From: Lutraria lutraria
Taxonomy: Eukaryota; Mollusca; Bivalvia; Venerida; Mactridae
DNA length: 64,000 bases
NCBI GenBank assembly: GCA_964023205.1
Contig: OZ026843.1
Span: 2,403,029-2,467,028, forward strand
Direction of reading: 5' to 3'
A model generated the notes under the pieces. The model was not told the DNA's origin and searched no databases. It saw only the letters and a list, made by a program, of their open reading frames with translations. The stretch's first letter is position 1. Each line of letters opens with the position of its first letter. Below are positions 1 to 13,000 of the stretch, one piece after another. The position numbers and the translations under genes are program-made.

Positions 1-1040
1 CAATGTAATGAAGTAATTATTTGGGACCCCTGGAATTTATTATAAACTTGATCTATGGTAAAGCATTTTATAGATATGTGAGAGCTCATTTATATTTTGA
101 TACGACCTTAACTGACATACTTTTAACAGTTTACGGATATATGTCAACTAGAAAGATCATATTTTTATTACATACATCATGAATTTATAAGTAAAAGTCC
201 TACACTAGGACAAAATTAACATATATTACAATAACTCAACGTTCATTCATACACTAAATATAATATTATGTTATAACATTCATGAAATATCTTACAACCA
301 TCCTAGTAAAGGATGAGGTTACATTGGACAGGGCCTTATGAAAAATTATCTACATATCAATTACTCAATTCGATAATAATAACAAAATGATAAACCCAAT
401 GAAATGAACTTAAATATTTTGCCGACACTTTGTTTTCATAGAAGACACAGACACTAGTTAAGCATACAATCTAACAATATCTCGTCGAACATGAATACAA
501 CAAGATTCATCCAGCATGAAATCTGATGAGATCATAGACCACACACACATAATGAACTCTCTTTTCTTAATTATTTCTTGAATAACAAGATGTGTTTTAG
601 AAACACAATTCCCTCCTCTGGTTGACCTTGACTATGACCTACTGACCTTAAAATACACAGGTCTTGTAGAGGTTGTCAAGAGGAATTGGTAACATATGAA
701 GTTTGATGACTGTAGGTGGAAGTGTTTTGATTTTATAGGCAAGGTTAACATTTTGTAACAAGACAGACAAACAGACAGGTCAAAAACAATATACCCCCGA
801 TATCTTTTGGGGGGTATAAAAGCAACATCAGGTGGACAAAGACCGAACACAAAAGCTCACAAAGTGCTCATGTGAGCTAAAAAGAGGGTATTTATCAGAA
901 GTGGCTTTAATCAGATATCAACTTGCATCAGAAATGACCTACTGGTCTTTAAAGTGAGGTTGTCTCTATTCACATGTGGTCTTTACACAGCTTTGTCTGT
1001 ATTTACAGTTTTTATTACACTGTATCAAATCAACACTTAC
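1..1040. other. Intron 3 of the BIN/amphiphysin gene (partial)
   Basis: This is the stretch downstream (minus strand) of the exon 3 donor. I looked for the next BAR-domain exon (the part after the QKDLRNY segment) and did not find it, so it should lie left of the window. The only structure seen is repeat debris at about 600-883. The rest is AT-rich and featureless. Confidence 0.6.
600..883 (+). repeat. 3'-end fragments of pearl-like dispersed elements
   Basis: Two typical element ends lie back to back. At about 790-820 there is a hairpin of the form ATACCCCC...GGGGGTATAAAA, preceded by a short GACAGACAAACAGACAGG tract. At 853-881 there is a second hairpin, AGCTCAC...GTGAGCT, followed by AAAA. 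The second end matches the ends of the long arrays at 3553-5320 and 35063-36230. The first matches the end of the 8867-9306 element. The ~160-bp core repeats are missing, so these are truncated copies. Confidence 0.6.
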
Positions 1041-4000
1041 CTCTTGCACAATGTATGTAATTTCGCAGATCTTTTTGGAATTTATTTGCTACCTCCTGAA
1101 ATATGGAAATTAATACATTAAAATTGGTATTAAAAGATTGAACATTTTACAAATAAAGTTTATACATATTTTGCACATGTTGAAACCTCTAACAACACAA
1201 ATAAATAATTATGTTTACAAAAAAAAACATTAAAATGTGCACTGAAATTCAAAATTATCTAATACATGTACAATTTTCAAATTTTAATTACAATTTTACA
1301 AGATAATTAAGAAAAAATCCTTTTAATTTTTTAATTGAAGTGTGGTAACAACTGACTAATGCTCAATCAAATTTCATTTTGTGTTCAGCAGTCTAACAAT
1401 TCATGAAATATCACATACTATTAGGTATAACTAAGACACAGTTCCATAATGATGGCTACAACTTTAATGAGTGGAATGAATGAAATGAACCTAATTATAA
1501 TTTATATTACCTGCTGCTTATCAAGTTTTTGACAATCTTCTACAAGAATGTCATCAGTAGTCTTTTCTTGTTTCCCTAGACTTTGAAGAACCTATAAATA
1601 CAAATAAAATACTGTTTACAAACTATAATTCATTATAACTCAACATGGACATATTCTTAAATCCCACACAAATAAGGGTTTTCTCTAAGGCCATTTTGTC
1701 TTACATCATGACACAATCATTTTTGACGCCTAGCTTGTATCAGAATTTGTATTGGAACTCATCTAAGTACTTATGTGTATACAATGATAAGTTCAAACAA
1801 GGGTCTACAGATCAACTGAAAATCACTTAATGCAGGTTTTTCATTAATATTCATTACGACAGATTTTCTTATGAAAGTGGCAGATTTGGCCGGGGGTCGA
1901 GGGGGCCGCCTATATAATTAAGTATTTTCGAACTTTGGGGACTGTACCCAATTTTGTTGCAATTTTAACCGATGGTTTTCATCAGCAATCAGTTCTTAAT
2001 AAAAACCCTGTAAAAGCTGTATCTGACACAGATATGGATTATAATTCATAGCATTGAATAATTTGGCAAAAATGAAAATCTTTGTCACAAAAAATGCACA
2101 TATTGAATTTAATAGTGTCAAAGCCAAAAAAATATCTGACAAACGTTAATCAGGACATTTTTCCAAGCTTGTCAAAATCATTTTACACAAAACCATACTT
2201 GGCTTTGAGCTTCAGTTGGTTACTTCCACAATTACGCAGTGTAATTAAAAGTGCATAGTAAACTCATTTGCATTTATCTTATCAATATCTCATTAGGACA
2301 TACATAAAGCAATGAGGAAGAACAGTTAAAGACATTTTCTGCTATAATTTTACATCCGACTTTTTGTATCACATTTCTCTCCATTGTGTGTAGACTCATT
2401 ATCAATCAGTTCAATCTATGGTGAAAATTACAAAATTAAATTTCCTTCACCCTGGTCTATACCAGTAACTACCTCAGACAACACAACAGTATAATTAAGG
2501 CATTAAAATGTACAAAATACTCCGCTGTTAAGTATATGTCTTAGTTGGCAGGTATTGAAATCCTTTGAAAAATAAGTCAAAGTTTTATTAGGGGGCACAT
2601 ACTAAAGTCATGGCCATCAAACAAAGGCTGAAATGCTAATCACAGGGCTCAATATCCTGGACTTAAAATACCAAGACTTAACACTTTAAAGGGGATGATT
2701 TAATTATATTTGAATCTATGTGAAAAACAACCACAATTTGCAGGGTTTTATTCATCACTCTGTATAACCCAATAGAACCCTACATGAAGAAAGTAACAGA
2801 ACTGATCAGTTATCTTTTTGTCTAGTAGAGTGGTTATGGTCTATGACTTGTAATCACTAGCCCCTCAATAATGTGAGTTTGAATCCCATCTGTGACAAAA
2901 TTTCACATGTGAGGCAGCTGTCCAGCTAGCTTACTAAATGTCAGTGACTCTACCCCGGTGTAAACCTGGGTTCTGTGTAGAATACCCAATTGACCCTGGT
3001 GGGTGGAGCAATGTTAAACCCCAAAGAAAAACATTTTATTGTCACCCTTCTAATACATGTACATGCTTTTCTGCAAAGTCCCCGAAAATCTTGATTTGAA
3101 AGGTTTCACTGAATTCATGAAAAGACTTTCAGTACTTTGATTTATGCTGTTTCACTAAATGCAAAAGACAGGAAGTAAACCCACTTAATTCTGTTTGTAG
3201 ACTGGATATCACTTAAGACAAATTTTTATGTCTTCTCTTCAAAATGATGTAATTTACTATAACCAGTCAAAAATCCCTCATTAAGTATTGTTGACACTTC
3301 AAGTAAACCAAGGCTGTTCTTATAAAGAAATTTGTTTGCAAGGTACTCAACATATTATTATGTCCTATTATTTTAAAAGCAAAATAAAATAATACTTCTA
3401 CCTTACCTAACAACCACTGAAATATTTTCATTGCATCAAAAATGTAGGGCATCAAAAAATGTTTTACACAATTATTGTTTGTTTTTGTGTGCAATTAATG
3501 TAGTAAGTACATTGTAATATAATTTTGAATACCAGAGGCATCGTAACTATAAACAAGAGGGCCATGATGGCCCTATCAATGCTCACCAGGAAAAAAGGTC
3601 ATTTGGAGACGAACATTGTTAAAATATTTCTAAACGAGTCCAAGTAAAATCAAGTGACCCTAAGGTCAGGGCCAATTTTGACCCCGGGGCCATAATATAG
3701 ACAAATTTGGAAGAGGTCTGCTAGACAATACTACATACAAAATATCTTAACTCTAGGCCTTGTGGTTTCGGAGAAGATTTTTTAAATTTTCCTATATAAG
3801 TCTATATAAATCAAGTGACGCCTGGGCGGGGCCAATTTTGACCCTAAAGCAATAATTTGAACAAACTTGGTAGAGGTCTACTATACAATGCTACATACCA
3901 AATATCTTAGCTCTAGGCCTTGTGGTTTAGGAGAAGAAGATTTTTCAAATTTTCCCATATAAAATAGAATAAACCCCAGGGCAGGGCCAATTTTGACCCC

Positions 4001-7000
4001 GGGGCCATAATTTGAACAAACTGGGTAGAGGTCCACTAGACTATACTATATGCCAAATATCTTAGCTCTACACCATGCGGTTTCAGAGAAGAAGATTTTT
4101 TTTAATTTTCCTATGTAAGTCTATATAAATCAAGTGACCCCCTGGGCGGGGCCAATTTTGACCCTAGGGCAATAATTTGAACAAACTTGGTAGAGGTCCA
4201 CTAGACAATGCTATATGCCAAATATCTTAGCTCTAGGCCTTGAGGTTTTGTAGAAGAAGACTTTTCAAATTTTCCTATATAAAATAGAATAAACCCCAGG
4301 GCAGGGCCAATTTTGACCCCGGGGTCATGATTTGAACAAACTTGGTAGAGGTCCACTAGACTATACTATATGCCAAATATCTTAGCTCTACACCATGCGG
4401 TTTCAGAGAAGAAGATTTTTTAAATTTTCCTATGTAAGTCTATATAAATCAAGTGACCCCCGGGGCGGGGCCAATTTTGACCCTAGGGCAATAATTTGAA
4501 CAAACTTTGTAGAGGTCCACTAGACAATGTTATATGCCAAATATCTTAGCTCTAGGCCTTGCGGTTTCGGAGAAGAAGATTTTTCAAATTTTCCTATAAA
4601 AAATAGAATAAACCCCAGGACAGGGCCAATTTTGACCCTAGGGCCATAATTTGAACAAACTTGGTAGAGGTCCACTAGACAATGCAATATACAAAATATC
4701 TAAGCTCTAGGCCTTGTGGTTTCGGAGAAGAAGATTTTTTAAATTTTCCTATATAAGTCTATATAAATCAAGTGACCCCCGGGGCGGGGCCAATTTTTAC
4801 CCTAGGGCAATAATTTGAACAAACTTGGTAGAGGTCCACTAGACTATGCTACACACCAAATATCAAAGCTCTAGGTATTATAGTTTTTGACAAGAAGATT
4901 TTTTAAATTTCCTATATAAGTCTATGTAAAATCAAGTTACCCCCGGGGCGGAGCCAATTTTGACCCCAGGGGAATAATTTGAACAAACTTTGTAGAGTTC
5001 CATTAGAAAATGCTACATACCAAATATCTCAGCTCTAGGCCCTGTGGTTTTGGACAAGAAGATTTTTTAAGTTTTTTCTATTTGTTGCCATAGCAACCAG
5101 AGTTTTTAATGAAATTTAATTTTTTGAACAACTTTGAAAGGGGACCACCCAAGGATCATTTCAGCAAAGTTTGGTTGCAATCGGAATAGTGGTGTAGGAG
5201 GAGATGTTGTTTTAAGTAAATATTGACGCCACTTCACGACGAACACCGCACGACGCACGATGGACGCAGGGCGATCACAAAAGCTCACCCTGAGCACATT
5301 CGTGCTCTGGTGAGCTAAAAAGTCTCTGAATAAAATCCAGAGATCAATCTCAAAGCTAGGCCAGTCTACTTACTACCCTGTCAAAGTTTAGTGTACTTCA
5401 TGAACTATTTGAGAACTATTCATGAATAGTTCAAGAAAAATTAATGTTTTCATGAATTCCATTGGAAGGGGTCTGAAACCCATTAAAAATTTGTACAGTG
5501 TAACAACACAAAAACATAATTAATTAGATCGCCCTTTTTATGTTTCTACGTACATTTTACAAATGCAAATGAAGCCAGCTGTGGAATGCAGAAATATGCT
5601 CAAGAAAGTTATTTCAAGTCATGTGATCTAAAGACAATAAATCTATTACACATGTGACATAATAAAATTGCATGGTAATCATTTGTACATACATGTACCA
5701 AACAATCATTATCATACACGCAGCTGAAGATATAAAATATGGGTATTTGTGTTCAAGATAGCCCATACATGCATATACAAAACTTGCCAATAAAGACCAT
5801 CCTTCAGTAAAAAGTAGCCTTTATTCAGAGTTTGAAATAAACTGCTATGATATATTCATATAAATGTAACTAGTCTTTTGATCCATATTATTAAGTAATG
5901 TGGCCTCAATTCACAGGTGGTGTACAGACCCGAAATCGTTTACGGTAAGCTATTTGGTCTCTTCACAGATGGTGCATCATCCAAGGTTGTTGTCAAATAT
6001 GATAAAGATGAACATCTCTGAGCTGCAGTCAAAACCACAATTCTATTCAACTTCATAACATTATAAGCTTGCCCTTATTTGCAATTTATTACTGAGATAT
6101 TCAGACAAGTACTGGACTCATTCAACCTAGGTCAATTATCCTACGTATTGTCCTTAACACACTTTTCTCGAGAGAACTATTATACAGTGCTGAGAGAAAG
6201 TTACAATGATTTTTGTAGCATTTTTTTATCAACTTAAGCAAACACTAAATTATAGTTAATGCAGAGGTTTTCTTTATAATTTATTATATAGTTGTAAGCC
6301 AGTAGAGGGCGCCTTCCCCTCTTACAATTTCTTAGAAATCATACAATTTTCCCCAAATTTCCAAATTACTCCTTGAAATCTCATTCCCCAAATTGGTTTC
6401 TGACAAGAATTTTCCCCTAACAGAGGCTTCAACCTGCTATCTCATATCCCCATATTAACGGCTAGAACACCTTCCCTAAAACATAAATATTAATAAGACC
6501 AACGAAAGTTGCTTTTAAATCAATATAATTATGAAGGAAATATTGAGAGCCCAGACCATAAAATATGGTAAATATAATGAGGGGGTCTTAATACAAGAGT
6601 GGATGTACAGTAAAGTTTGTAACTGTACTTACTCCTGTTTAGAGTGTTCTCACAACAACACAACCATAGACTTCCTGTACCAAACGATTTATGTAAATCC
6701 ACATTATCAGATACATTGTAATGAGAAAATTATCATGTGATACAACTTAGAACCACTTGTGGTAACAATTAACTTCATATATACAATTATATACATTAGG
6801 TACAAGAATAGTGCATTTGATCAAAGTCAACTGATTGATATCCATAACAAAAATGACAATCTTGAGTGTCTACTCTTTATAAACTAAGTAAAGTTAAGCA
6901 CAATATACATTCCCACTTAGCAACCACCTCAATAATAATCCTCTGAATAAAGGTCACCTGTCAATAAAGGCCACGATATTTCTTTCCTAAGGGTGGCCTG

Positions 7001-10000
7001 TCTTCACAGGTTTGACTGTATGTTTCTCCATAGAAAAAGATGGCGAGCACATAGTGTAAAGATTCTCTAAAATCTGTTAGGAATTACTAGGCTATTCTAC
7101 TCTTTACAATGATTACTTGTACTTGGACCAATTCTTTTAAAAATACCATTTTAATACAGTTGAATCTCGTTATGTCAAACTCGCTTATATCAAAATTTCG
7201 GTTATGTCAAACTGTGTCGTTGAGTCCCGATTTTTTTGCTCTTTCTCTATATGAAATTAATCCGCTTACCTCCAATTCACTTATCTCAAAATTTCGTTTA
7301 TGTCAAACTAAATTTGTGTCCCCATGACTCTAATTAGCATGTAGTTTGAGTTGTTTATCTCAAAGTTGGAGCAGATCAGCGAACAATGGACACTTTCACA
7401 CCTATCATGACATTTTGCTAATTGAACAATTTAAAGGCTCCGGGAGATTTATAATCGTGTGACAAACAGAAAGCACACGTGTAGTGTAGCATGATAATCA
7501 TACCTGTTATTTGACTTAACTAAAATTATGGTAGGTAAGGTAAACAAGTACGCATCACGTATATTTTCGGCTGCTGTGAGCATCCGAATACTAGGATATT
7601 CGTAGGTTTAACTTGAAAATTGAGTACGATTACTTGCCACCTATGACAGTGTCGGATTCCAATCTGAGTAAAATGATCTTAGCTTGATAAAAAATATTAA
7701 TTCCGAAAGCGTGATCGACGTTGTGGCAACTAACGGATTCGTCTTACATTATGTACGGGTTGCATTTACATCCGAAAATATGTAAAGCTAGACGCTCCGT
7801 TTTTTTTCGAATTCTTACAACAAATTTCGTAAATAAGTATTTTATGTTGGGACATTAATTGTTGATATTAATTATCATGAATAGATACATAATTATTTTG
7901 TTTCTTCTCTACGTATGCACATATTTTATTCAAGCAAAATGTAATCATACATGTATTGTAATCTTAAATAAAGGCTACTGTACGTGCGTGTACACAAATA
8001 CTTTAAATCATATATAGTTATACAGTATTTGTTTATCTCAAATTTCGGTTATCTCAAACTAATTTCCACGGTCCCTAGAAATTTGAGATAACGAGATTCA
8101 ACTGTAGTTTAGTTAAGTTATACTAACATGGAAGCAGGTGAAGATACATACCAAATCTCCAACAAGAGAAGTCAAAGTGTATACTCTCATTAATTATTAA
8201 AAGGCACAATTGATCTTAATTACAGTATCAATTATATGCTGTTATTAATATGCATGCCCCTTCTATCTTAAACTTCTGGATCAACCCTTCTTACTGAATA
8301 AGTGGTTTTGTACTAAAATGCTACAATGATGGTTAAGACATTATAAGTCTGATATCAAAATGACATGACAAAATAAACAATATGTCTAAGTCAAAATCAT
8401 TTGGTAAGAGAGTAACTTGTCAAAACAATATATAAATCTCTTTGATGCAATTAAATTATTGGCACAACTGCATTCTACCTTCAAATTCTTGATCAACCCC
8501 TCTTACCTAAACAAGACAAATTGATTTCCTCCTTTAACATGCTACATGAAGTATAACAAGACCTAATAAATGGTCAGTTGTGGTGTCAACACAGCTGTCA
8601 TATAGTTGACAGAATTTGACATTTACACAGACAGATACATATGAAAAGTTCAGTTATACAGACCATGTTGCATCAATTTCATGCAATGATTGTAAGGTTG
8701 AATTAAGTAAAGTAAAGTAAAATTCTACAATCTTGCTTTAAATGTAGTATGTTTATCAAAAGACACTGGGAGTAATAAACAAGAACTATCAATAAAGGTG
8801 ATGAATACCCCCATATGCTGCCTTGACACAGTTATTGTTACATTTTACTTTTCGTTTTTTTAATACCTGCAAATTGTTGCTTAGAAATATCCTGACCAAT
8901 TTCTAAATACATATTATATAAAAAGTAACAAAGGGCCATAACTCATTAAAATTGACTTGGACAAAACCTATTGTGGACATGCACAACTTGGCAAACTACT
9001 TCTAAGAAGTTTTACTGAATTCCTACATGTAGTTGCTGAGAAATAGTTTGGATAAAATTTACCTATTGTTTATAAAGAGCCATAACTCAGTGAAAATTAA
9101 TCCCAAACAAAACCTGGTTATTGCATGCACAACTTGGCTTACTTTTTATAACTTCTGAGAAGTTTTATTTAATTCCTACCAGTAATAGCTGAGAAATTGT
9201 CTGGACAAATTGTGTCTACAGATGCAGGGACCGACCAACCAACCAACCGCCTGACCGACAAGCGTGAATCCAATATAGCCCCCATATATTTCATATCTGG
9301 GGGTATAAAAATGTCAAAATCAGAAACACTGGACCAAAGAGCAATTTCAATGTTCCCCTGTTCTCTAATATAAAGTCAAACATAAAGGGATTTAAAACAT
9401 ATCAAAAGATAGAGACAAAATTCAGAGTCACACTTCTCAAAATGATTACCGGTAACTGTTTTTGAATGTCTTGCATGATACAGGCCTTTTTATGCCATTT
9501 TTGGAGCCGGCATTCTTCCCAGTTCCCCAAATAAAAAATATACATTTTTCACCACTGGGAGAAAAATCTCTCCACATTTGGAAAAATATTAGTGTTTCAC
9601 GATGCAAAAAAAAGGACTGTCAGATATGTTGAAAATAAAACTAAAAGTTGATTTTTTATAAAAAAACGTCAAACATTAAGGGATCATACATGAATAATGA
9701 CCAACAAAACTCCCATGAAAAAACCCTGATCTAGGACAGCTGGATATTAAAAAACTTACAAATTCTTGAGTATTTGTACTGGATTTCTAACACACAATAT
9801 TTCCTAATAATCACCAAAGATGGCATTCCATTTTATTGCTTTTTTGGTTTGAAAGATTTTTTTACCATTTGAAATATTAAAGCGATGAAGGAAAATCAAG
9901 ATTTTTTTGTTTTCCTTGAAAAAGATATGGAGTGTTAATTTGTGCACACGGGAGCTCATTTGTGGACTGGTGCTCATTAAGGAATATTTTACAGTCATCA

Positions 10001-13000
10001 TCAGGCAGTGATTTATTAAATCCACTCATTCATCACCATGTAACAGTGTACACTAGACTATAGTGTATTCAACTTATCATATCTAAACTTTTATCGGTGA
10101 AGAGATAAGATGTAAAACTAGCTAGTAAGCCCTCAGGGGTGTAGATGAAATCTTGATACCATCTAAGCACACCAACATCTTTACACAACACCTAAAATGG
10201 TATTGAGGGGAGATGGTCTGGTTAATTCAGTATCTGAAGTTTAATGGACACCCCTAGCGAAATCCAATCTGTCACCATTATAACTATACATGGTATTACC
10301 ATTTGTAACAATGCTTTAATCTATCACCGATTATACCACATCACAAACAGTACTAGTTCACAGATTCATGAGCATCTGAAATAACTAATTAATTATCAGT
10401 GTTCCAAGCAGAAAACTTGGGGTGTTACTGAATACCGAAAACAAATTTTTTACCGAAAACAACCGAAAACAACTTCGGATTACCGAAAACAACTTATATT
10501 GTTGTTGATAATGATATTATGATTATTTTGATTAACTAAATGTACATAATGGTGCATATTGCAGTAATGTACAAAATTTCGAGTTAAAATATTGTTTTTT
10601 AAGGAAGTTATGAAGATTTATAAAATCTACACGTATGTTATTTATAGATAGAGTTGCTTCCCTTCGTGCCGAAAACAATTCAGAATACCGAAAACAACTT
10701 ATATTGTTTTTATTAATGATGACATGATGTTTTTGCTGAAACACACACATATATATATATATATGAGGGTATTTGTTCAAGTCATGTACGAAATTTCGAG
10801 TCAACATGTTGTTGCTTACGCAAGTTATGAAGATTTGTAAAATCTACACGTTGTTTATTTATTGCTAGAGTTGCTTCCCTTCGTACCGAAAACAATTTCG
10901 GAATACCGAAAACAACTTATATTTCTATGTATAATGTTATTATGACTTTTTTTGATAAATGCTGTTTATGAAAGAGTGAGTGTGGATGTCATATACGAAA
11001 TTTCGAGTTAAAATATTGATTTTTACGGAAGTTATGAGGATTTGTAAAATATGCATGTGTATAATATTTTTGCTTGAATTGCAGGTTTCTTCCCTTCGTA
11101 CAGAAAACAAGTATTTTTTTTGTAATGTATTGTCACTCAATAGATGGGACGGTAGTATTCACAGTGACTATAGAATCCAATGATTCCCCCTGAAGCAGCG
11201 AAGTATCTAAGAAGTCTGACACACGTGGTACTGCGTCTGAAGCCGTAGCGTCAGAATACAGTGGATGTGCGTCAGTTTCCTTAGAAACTTCGGACTCAAG
11301 AGATGAGACACAAGCATTTACAGTGAATATAGAATCCAATGATTCCCCCTGAAGCATCGAAGTATCTAAGGAGTCTGACACACGTGGTACTGTGTCTGAA
11401 GCCGTAGCGTCAGAATCCTTAGAAACTTCGGACTCAAGAGATGAGACACAAACATTTACAGTGAATAAAAGATCAATTTCCATTTCTTCATCACTTAATT
11501 TTTAATAATAACCATTATAATTACTTAATTATAATAAGCACGTGCAAATTATTAAGTTAGGCCCAAACATACAAACTTCCGAAAACATTAATTTATTCAA
11601 TCAGATTTTCGTATATGGCTGTAATAAACATTTTCTTTATAATAGACATTAACCAAAATAACTTTAATCACTATTATTACAAAATAAAAGTTGTTTTCGG
11701 TACGAATTAGGAGAAACAAAATTATGCATGAAGTGTGAGCAATATATTAATGATACATGCATATTTTACAAATCTTCATAACTTCCGTAATAATCCATGT
11801 TTTAACTCGAAATTTCGTATATGACATTCATAAATACTCTTTTATAGATTGCATTTATCAAAATAGTTATTATATCATTATGTATAGAAATATAAATTGT
11901 TTTCGGTATTTTGAAAGTTTTAAATACGAAGGGAATGAACGAGATCTAGCAATAAATAAACAACGTGCATATTTTACAAATCTTCATAACTTGCGTAAAC
12001 AACAATATTTTGACTCGAAATTTCGTACATGACTTTAACAAATACCCTTATATATATGTGTTTCATCAAAAACATCATGACATCATTAATAAAAACAATA
12101 TAAGTTGTTTTCGGTATTCTGAAATTGTTTTCGATACGAATTATAAGGGAAGGAACTCTCTAGCAATAAATAAACAATGTTCATATTTTACAAATCTTCA
12201 TAACTTCCGTAAAATTCCATATTTTAACTCGAAATTTCGTACATGACATTCTTAAATACTCTTTTATAGATAGCATTTATCAAAAACAAGTTATAATAAC
12301 ATTATACATAGAAATATAAGTTGTTTTCGGTATTCTGAAATTGTTTTCGGTACGAAGGGAAGCAACTCTAGCAATATATAACATACGTGTAGATGTTACA
12401 TATCCTCATAACTTGCGTAAAAAACAATATTTTAACTCGAAATTTTGTATATGACTTTAATAATTACCCTTATATATATATATTTTATCAAAATAATCAT
12501 AATTTCATTAATAACAACAATATAAGTTGTTTTCGGTAATCTGAAGTTGTTTTCGGTTGTTTTCGGTAATAAGTTGTTTTCGGTATTCAGTAATACCGGA
12601 AAACTTGCACTGAAACCTCTAACAAGTAAACAATGGATTCAAGCATGTACAAAACTGTCATTGATTTAAGCTTAATGTGGAAGAATTATTTGTCATACAG
12701 ATTCTTATCAAATTTACCATATAATCAAAGAACATTGAAAGTACCACTGCAACATGAAACAGGAACTAGTTTAACAATTTATGGTAGATAAATTAATGGC
12801 AGAAGCAGATAAACATGGTAAACATTGACAATCAATTTTTCGGGGAAAAAAATATGAAATGTCAATGCCTTTGTTTTGAACTGGACAAAACTCTTTTGAT
12901 TATGCGCAGTGTGGAAACTGTCATTTTGGAAGTCATTACCCTTGCAAATGTATATATATGATAAAAGTGTTTTCTTAAATACCCCATTATACACCATCCC

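Larger units (their letters stand above)
10420..12598. mobile_element. Long-inverted-arm transposon with 9-bp flanking repeat (Mutator-like or foldback-like)
   Basis: The ends are inverted copies: GGGTGTTACTGAATACCG on the left and, reading in from the right, CGGTATTACTGAATACCG. The nonamer GAAAACTTG lies directly outside both ends (10411-10419 and 12599-12607), as expected of a target-site duplication. Each arm is a run of tandem units of about 205-228 bp carrying TACCGAAAACAAC and the palindrome CGAAATTTCG. Between the arms are about 535 bp with a minus-strand open frame. A 9-bp duplication plus long terminal repeats is typical of Mutator-like elements. Arms built of tandem subrepeats are also known from foldback and Galileo-type elements. 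No transposase is seen, so it is probably non-autonomous. Confidence 0.75.

Noticed and set aside
632..850. 72-codon minus-strand frame near the left edge
   Set aside because: It lies wholly within repeat 3'-end debris (GGGGGTATAAAA and GTGAGCT hairpins).
5106..5297. 63-codon minus-strand frame
   Set aside because: It is the 3' end of the pearl-like element read in reverse, recurring with the repeat family.
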